Origin: an uncultured beta proteobacterium | GTDB lineage: Bacteria > Pseudomonadota > Gammaproteobacteria > Burkholderiales > Burkholderiaceae | DNA: 15,989 nt | NCBI GenBank assembly: GCA_903938955.1 | Contig: CAJAFJ010000357.1 | Span: 1-15,989 of the forward strand | Direction of reading: 5' to 3' | Shown here: piece by piece, positions 11,958 through 15,989 of the stretch | Layout: each line of letters starts with the position of its first letter | How positions within the stretch are numbered: the first letter of the stretch is position 1 | Notes under the pieces: model-generated | Databases searched by the model: none | Seen by the model: only the letters and a program-made list of their open reading frames with translations | Told to the model about the DNA's origin: nothing | Made by a program: the position numbers and the translations under genes

Positions 11958-12209
11958 TTAGTGCACCTGACCGCCGCCATCTGGTGGTGCGGACGTTTCC
12001 AGTGTCCCAAGTGATGCCTGCAGGCGCTCTATCACGTACTGAGCTTGAACTGGTGTCATCCCGTAAGTTCTCCCTGTCTGGGCGTCTTCCGGTGTGTCCA
12101 TCAGTGTCGAAACAAAGTCCAGCCGCATGACAACGATCCCCATTCTTGGCACTGGCCCTATGGCTATTTCTACTACTGGAAATAGTGGTGTGTTTTGTTC
12201 TTCTTTCAT
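11958..12209 (-). CDS. BssS-family-like protein
   Basis: The protein has 83 residues: FPVVEIAIGPVPRMGIVVMR, LDFVSTLMDTPEDAQ, TGRTYGMTPVQAQYVIERLQ and a Pro/Gly-rich tail. The strand-turn-RLxF...GxTxxxTPxxAxxxxxxL layout resembles the BssS family (biofilm regulator in E. coli, also common in prophages). AAGGGA lies before the ATG at 12209; longer N-terminal readings are rejected for this reason. It points against its rightward neighbours and is convergent with the small membrane gene. It therefore needs its own promoter in the 12210-12415 interval. Function in phages is not known. Confidence 0.7.
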   Translation of the reverse strand: MKEEQNTPLFPVVEIAIGPVPRMGIVVMRLDFVSTLMDTPEDAQTGRTYGMTPVQAQYVIERLQASLGTLETSAPPDGGGQVH

Positions 12210-12415
12210 GGGTGTCCCTTTTGGTGGTCTGTGTTGTGTGAGATCTGCATTGTCTGCTGCCTGGGGCGCCCACCCTTTTCCCACCCACCGCCATCAAGTC
12301 CGATTGGCTCGTTCTCGTGATTGCACTCTCCCCATCACTTTCACCGCACGCGGGCAGGTGTGCGGTGGGTTGGTCGTCGGGGCGGTGGGTGGTTTTTCTA
12401 TTTTTGGAGCTGCAC
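12210..12415. promoter_or_regulatory. Divergent intergenic region with nested inverted repeats
   Basis: No convincing gene was seen. It holds 12-bp arms CCACCCACCGCC (12281-12292) and GGCGGTGGGTGG (12381-12392), the second followed by TTTTTC. Inside lies a perfect 8-bp hairpin, CACCGCAC (12342-12349) and GTGCGGTG (12360-12367). It must contain the BssS promoter and probably a signal for the rightward replication genes. It could be an attenuator or part of the replication origin. Confidence 0.5.
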
Positions 12416-12607
12416 ATGGCTGACGACAACAAGCACCAAAAGACGATCGCGGTGCGGTTGACTGACCGCGAATTGCTCGCCGCCATGCGCGAGTGCATGC
12501 GTCTTGATAAAAAACCTGCTGAGCTCATTCGTTATGCCTTCCGTATGTACCTGTTTGGAATTATGGGGATGGACAAGGATGGCCACAACGAAAACAGCAG
12601 CGACTAA
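12416..12607 (+). CDS. Small ribbon-helix-helix-like protein
   Basis: The protein has 63 residues from ATG 12416, with GGAG (12405-12408) upstream. A beta strand KTIAVRLTDRE is followed by two helices (LLAAMRECMRLDKKPAELIR, YAFRMYLFGIMG), as in Arc/CopG-type DNA-binding dimers. The N-terminus is charged (MADDNKHQ) and the C-terminus polar. The longer reading upstream has no ribosome binding site and runs through the structured leader. Likely a small regulator of the replication operon (inference). Confidence 0.68.
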   Translation: MADDNKHQKTIAVRLTDRELLAAMRECMRLDKKPAELIRYAFRMYLFGIMGMDKDGHNENSSD

Positions 12608-12619
12608 TAGGCACTACGA

Positions 12620-12979
12620 ATGATGTCAACCAAAATTTCCCCTCTTGAGAATTCGCAACGTCGTGCGGTCGGTCGTCCGGCTGGCGAGGTGTATTTGGCG
12701 TTGTTGAAGGCAGCGCAGGCCATCAAGGCTGAGCGGGCTGCTACGGGTGAGGGCGCCACGCTTCGTGAGATTGCGCTGCGCTCTTGCGTCGGTTATGCGG
12801 TGGCTCGCCAAAAGGTGGCTGCACTCAAACGTCATGGGCACTTGACCATTACTGGTGTGCGCCGTGTGGCGTACCGTAACCGGCCTGTGGCTGTTTATAA
12901 ACCAGTTGAGTCGTCTTCTCCGGTGGTAAATATGGGCTGGATTGGGTTGGATATGTGTTTGGCGGCTTGGGGTAAATGA
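12620..12979 (+). CDS. Winged-helix DNA-binding protein of the replication operon
   Basis: The protein has 119 residues: GRPAGEVYLALLKAAQAIKA, then EGATLREIALRSCVGYAVAR and QKVAALKRHGHLTITGVRRV, a clear winged helix, with AYRNRPVAVYKP as the wing end. Two consecutive ATG codons (12620, 12623) are possible starts. The stop overlaps the primase-helicase start as ATGA, so translation is coupled. Similar small winged-helix proteins precede VapE-type replication genes in Burkholderiales prophages. It may act as initiator or CII-like regulator, but the sequence does not decide. Confidence 0.75.
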   Translation: MMSTKISPLENSQRRAVGRPAGEVYLALLKAAQAIKAERAATGEGATLREIALRSCVGYAVARQKVAALKRHGHLTITGVRRVAYRNRPVAVYKPVESSSPVVNMGWIGLDMCLAAWGK

Positions 12980-15684
12980 TGACAAACGAACGTGCGCCTT
13001 TGCCCCCCATTAATTTCACAGCACTGGCTGAGGCCTTGCTGGCCCGTGCGGCCCAACTGGTGGCCGAGTGGCTGCCTGGTGGTGCTGTGCGTGGGCATGA
13101 GTATGTGTGCGGCTCGCTGTCAGGTGGGGCGGGCACGAGTTGCTCGGTGAACCTGGTGACGGGTAAGTGGGCTGATTTTGCGTCTGGCGAGTGTGGTGGT
13201 GATTTGCTGGGTTTGTATGCCGGCATCAATGACTTGAGCATGGGCAAGGCAGCGCTGCAGCTGGCCCGTGAAGAGGGCCTGGAAGATGTGGCGGGTGTGC
13301 AGCATGCCCGTGCCGATGCGGCCCCGGTGGTGAAGCCAGTGCGGGTTGCGCCGGTGGCAGTGGCTGCGGTGCGGCCTACTGAAGAGGGTTGGCAGACGGT
13401 GGTGCCGGTGCCTGAGTATGCGGGAGCGGCTACGTTCAGCCACCAGCACCGGACGCTTAAGGATATTGAGCACACGGCCACGTATGTGATGGACGGGGCC
13501 TTGATGGGCTATGTGGTGCGGTTTCGCACGTCTGACGGTGGCAAGGAAACGCTGCCATACACGTTTTGCAAGAGCGCCAAAGATGGTGGCAGCCGCTGGC
13601 ACTGGAAGCAATGGGATGAACCCCGGCCTTTGTATTTTCCGGGGGGTGAGTCGCCCATTAGCATGGCTGAGCGTGTAAAGGCTTTCCCCACTGTCATTCT
13701 GGTGGAGGGCGAAAAGAAGGCTGGCATCTTGCAGGACTTGCTGACCGCCCATGCGCCGGGCGTCTACCTGGTGGCCAGTTGGTCGGGTGGCTGCAAGGCT
13801 TGGAAGAAGGCTGACTGGCACTGGCTGGCGGGCTACACGGTGTTGTTGTGGCCTGACTGTGATGCCAAGCGTGAGCCGTTGACCAAGAAAGAGCGTGATT
13901 CCATGTTTGCGCAGGTGGCCCAGCAGTTGGCGCAAATCGGCGGGACTATTACTGACAATGACCGTGAGTGTGCGGGTAAGGCTGCGTGTGATTTGTTCGC
14001 CGGGACCAAGCCGCTGCTGGCTGCACATAAACAGCCGGGCATGGCCGCCATGCTGGGCATTGGTGCGCTGCTGCGTGCTGACCATGGTTGTGCGGTGTCG
14101 TTGCTGCCGATCCCTGAGCCTTTGGAGGTCGTTGACGGTTGGGACTGCGCTGACGCCATCACGGTCAATGGTTGGACGGCTGAGCGGGTGTTGCAGCTGT
14201 TTGCAGGCGCGTTTGCGCTGCCGGCTGCTGACCTGGTTGCCGCCACTGGCGCAGGTGCTGAAAAAAAATCGATGGCCTCGGTGACACCTGGGGACGGTGA
14301 TATTGATGCCTGCGGTTTTGTGATGATCGGCGGGCACAGCATCCCCGATTGGCTTGCGCCGTATTACAGCAAGGAAAAGAAGTGCTGGTTTGCTTCGCGC
14401 AAGTTGGTCATTTTGATTTTGGAGAATGACCCCGCGTTGGAGCCGGTGCTGGCCTACAACGAGCTGAGCAACAACGTGCAAAGCCGGGCTCTGTGGCCGT
14501 GGCCGCACGCGCAGATCGGCGATGTGACGGACGCGGTAGACCTGATGTTGGGCAAGTACCTGACGAACACTTACGGCCTGCCCAGCATCGCCCGGGCGGC
14601 TTTGATGGAGGCGATCCAGACGGTGGCGCATACCCGGCGCTTTCATCCGATTCGGGAAATGTTGCAGGGCTTGGTGTGGGACAAGAAACCGCGCCTGGAC
14701 AAGTGGCTGTGTCACATCTTGGGCGAGTCGCCTGATTCGCTGAGCCCGGCCATGCTTGAGTACTACCGCATTGTGGGCCGCTGCTGGCTGCTGGGTATGG
14801 TCAACCGGGTGATGAACCCCGGCTGCAAGTTTGATTACTGCCCAGTGCTGGAAGGTGTGGGCGGTTTGCGCAAGTCGACCATGGTGGAGATTTTGGGCGG
14901 CTCCAAGTTTTACAGCGACACGCCGTTTGAGGTGGGTCGTGGCAAGGAGGCGCAAGAGCAGGTGCAGGGCTTGTGGGTGTATGAGATTGCCGAGATGACG
15001 CACTTCAGCAAGTCGGACATTGGTGCGATCAAGGCGTTTATTTCGTCGAAAGTTGATCGTTACCGGGTGGCCTATGGGGCGACGGTGGGCAGCTTTGCGC
15101 GGCAATGCATTCTGGTCGGCACGACCAATGAAAACACGTATTTGCGTGACCGCACGGGTAACCGGCGCTTTTGGCCGATACCGGTCAAGCATGTGATCAA
15201 CACCGAGTGGCTCACGAAGTACCGCGATCAGCTGTTGGCTGAGGCCTTCGCGCTGTATGGCGAGGGGGTGGCTTTCACACCCACGCAGGATGAAGAAAAG
15301 CGCTTGTTTGCACCGATGCAGGAATCTCGCCTGGTGGAGACCGCGGTGGTGTCTGAGCTGTTGAGCGTGTTGACTCGTTCGCCCACGGCGTCGGGCATTC
15401 AGTCGGTGGTGAATGAGCTGGCCAACTTTGTGACCATCGCGCAATTGGCGCTGGCCTTGGGTGTGGATGCGGCCAAGTCAACCCCGGCGCTTGAGGCGCA
15501 GATTCGCGGCTGGCTGGATCACGAGGGCTGGATTCGCACAAAAAAGATGGTCAACAGTGTGCGAGCCTGGGGCTATGTGCGCCCAGCCAAGTGGCCTCCA
15601 GTTGAGGCCGATGATGATATGACGGCGGCGCCTGCGAAGGCCGCGCCTGATACGACTGAGCCGGGCGACGACGAACCGTTCTGA
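12976..15684 (+). CDS. VapE/D5-type phage primase-helicase
   Basis: The protein has 902 residues. Near residues 40-80 is a primase zinc-ribbon-like part (YVCGS ... CSVNLVTGKWADFASGE ... GGDLLGLY). A Toprim-like segment follows (VILVEGEKKAGIL, about 240; LLWPDCDAK, about 290). The virulence-associated-E domain occupies about 540-800, with FHPIREMLQGLVWDKKPRLD, Walker A EGVGGLRKST (about 626-635), Walker B WVYEIAEM (about 667) and the sensor/arginine block GTTNENTYLRDRTGNRRFWP (about 714). The GLRKS form with Arg before Lys is usual in VapE proteins. It should synthesise primers and unwind the element origin. It starts by ATGA overlap; a second ATG is three bases downstream. The C-terminus (WIRTKKMVNSVRAWGYVRP, then an acidic tail) looks complete. 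Confidence 0.9.
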   Translation: MMTNERAPLPPINFTALAEALLARAAQLVAEWLPGGAVRGHEYVCGSLSGGAGTSCSVNLVTGKWADFASGECGGDLLGLYAGINDLSMGKAALQLAREEGLEDVAGVQHARADAAPVVKPVRVAPVAVAAVRPTEEGWQTVVPVPEYAGAATFSHQHRTLKDIEHTATYVMDGALMGYVVRFRTSDGGKETLPYTFCKSAKDGGSRWHWKQWDEPRPLYFPGGESPISMAERVKAFPTVILVEGEKKAGILQDLLTAHAPGVYLVASWSGGCKAWKKADWHWLAGYTVLLWPDCDAKREPLTKKERDSMFAQVAQQLAQIGGTITDNDRECAGKAACDLFAGTKPLLAAHKQPGMAAMLGIGALLRADHGCAVSLLPIPEPLEVVDGWDCADAITVNGWTAERVLQLFAGAFALPAADLVAATGAGAEKKSMASVTPGDGDIDACGFVMIGGHSIPDWLAPYYSKEKKCWFASRKLVILILENDPALEPVLAYNELSNNVQSRALWPWPHAQIGDVTDAVDLMLGKYLTNTYGLPSIARAALMEAIQTVAHTRRFHPIREMLQGLVWDKKPRLDKWLCHILGESPDSLSPAMLEYYRIVGRCWLLGMVNRVMNPGCKFDYCPVLEGVGGLRKSTMVEILGGSKFYSDTPFEVGRGKEAQEQVQGLWVYEIAEMTHFSKSDIGAIKAFISSKVDRYRVAYGATVGSFARQCILVGTTNENTYLRDRTGNRRFWPIPVKHVINTEWLTKYRDQLLAEAFALYGEGVAFTPTQDEEKRLFAPMQESRLVETAVVSELLSVLTRSPTASGIQSVVNELANFVTIAQLALALGVDAAKSTPALEAQIRGWLDHEGWIRTKKMVNSVRAWGYVRPAKWPPVEADDDMTAAPAKAAPDTTEPGDDEPF

Positions 15685-15989
15685 TCGCTTCAATTTCATG
15701 TCAGTTTTAAACACAAGGGCGATGACTATCCCCTGTGACCCGAAGACGGTCACTGGGGAAGAAACGCGCCGTGTTGCAAGCACTACCAGACGCAAGATCG
15801 GCAGTAGTGCGCCCGAAGGGCTGGGAGGTGCGCTGCGCCCCCATTGCGGCGCGGTTGCGGGGATGTCATCGCATGCGCCCTTGACCTAAATGTGTCCAAG
15901 TGTCCAAGGTGGCCGGGGGTTTGTATAGAGCCCACCAGCAGCCCTAATTCCCAGTTGGCTGGGGTTGAAGCTGCTGCATTGCCCCTTGG
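15685..15989. other. Right-end stretch without a convincing gene
   Basis: A short rightward frame (15698-15889) has no ribosome binding site and poor composition. A tandem octamer TGTCCAAG TGTCCAAG lies at 15893-15908. No T-run hairpin was seen, so the replication transcript may continue into a gene beyond the window. Confidence 0.5.

Noticed and set aside
11383..12528. Leftward frame of 381 codons across the Cro region
   Set aside because: It would run through the operators, the Cro-like gene and the BssS region. Its composition is Ser/Arg/Thr-rich and no start signal is present.
13120..15444. Leftward frame of 774 codons opposite the primase-helicase
   Set aside because: Its composition is Arg/His/Gln-rich with no domain, and it is fully antisense to a gene with clear Walker and VirE motifs.

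Overview
The window looks like a betaproteobacterial chromosome, probably Burkholderiales/Comamonadaceae (Rhodoferax- or Polaromonas-like, judged from protein flavour; not provable here). It is interrupted by the left part of a prophage or phage-like integrative element. No rRNA, tRNA, IS element or CRISPR array was seen.

Host segment, 1-about 1815. The 3' part of hemN (oxygen-independent coproporphyrinogen III oxidase) is followed 9 bp later by a TauE/SafE-type membrane protein. Next comes a gene-free stretch with a candidate promoter, then the first 21 or so codons of dusA (tRNA-dihydrouridine synthase A). The dusA homology stops inside the conserved APMMDW block and runs into foreign sequence and a stop codon. 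This is the left junction of an element of the known dusA-integrating class. The rest of dusA, the right junction and the integrase should lie beyond the right edge.

Leftward (early) operon, 8909 to 1901. About thirteen mostly small genes read right to left, many joined by ATGA overlaps. Recognisable products are a PrtN-type activator, a DUF7220-like membrane protein, a 792-residue ParB-like protein with two C-terminal FtsK-gamma-like winged helices, a possible OB-fold protein, small membrane proteins, and a P-loop/SH3-like composite. The operon ends at a strong leftward terminator at 1831-1871 and starts below a pair of palindromic operators at 8951-8989. One gene on the opposite strand (8409-8732), with its own ribosome binding site, lies entirely inside the composite frame and looks like a moron.

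Accessory and switch region, 9050-11760. A leftward hicA-hicB toxin-antitoxin pair with a trailing gene ends at a clear terminator. A BRCT-domain protein and an XRE repressor without a peptidase domain follow. The repressor is divergent from a YdaS/Cro-like gene. Between the two lie three copies of the operator that also sits upstream of the leftward operon, so one repressor probably controls both directions, much like the OL/OR arrangement of lambda.

Rightward replication operon, 11479-15684. After Cro come a two-helix membrane peptide, a convergent BssS-like gene, a structured intergenic region, a small RHH-like protein, a winged-helix protein, and a 902-residue VapE/D5-type primase-helicase. 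The last 305 bp hold no convincing gene. There are no capsid, tail or lysis genes in this window, so whether the element is a complete phage cannot be judged.
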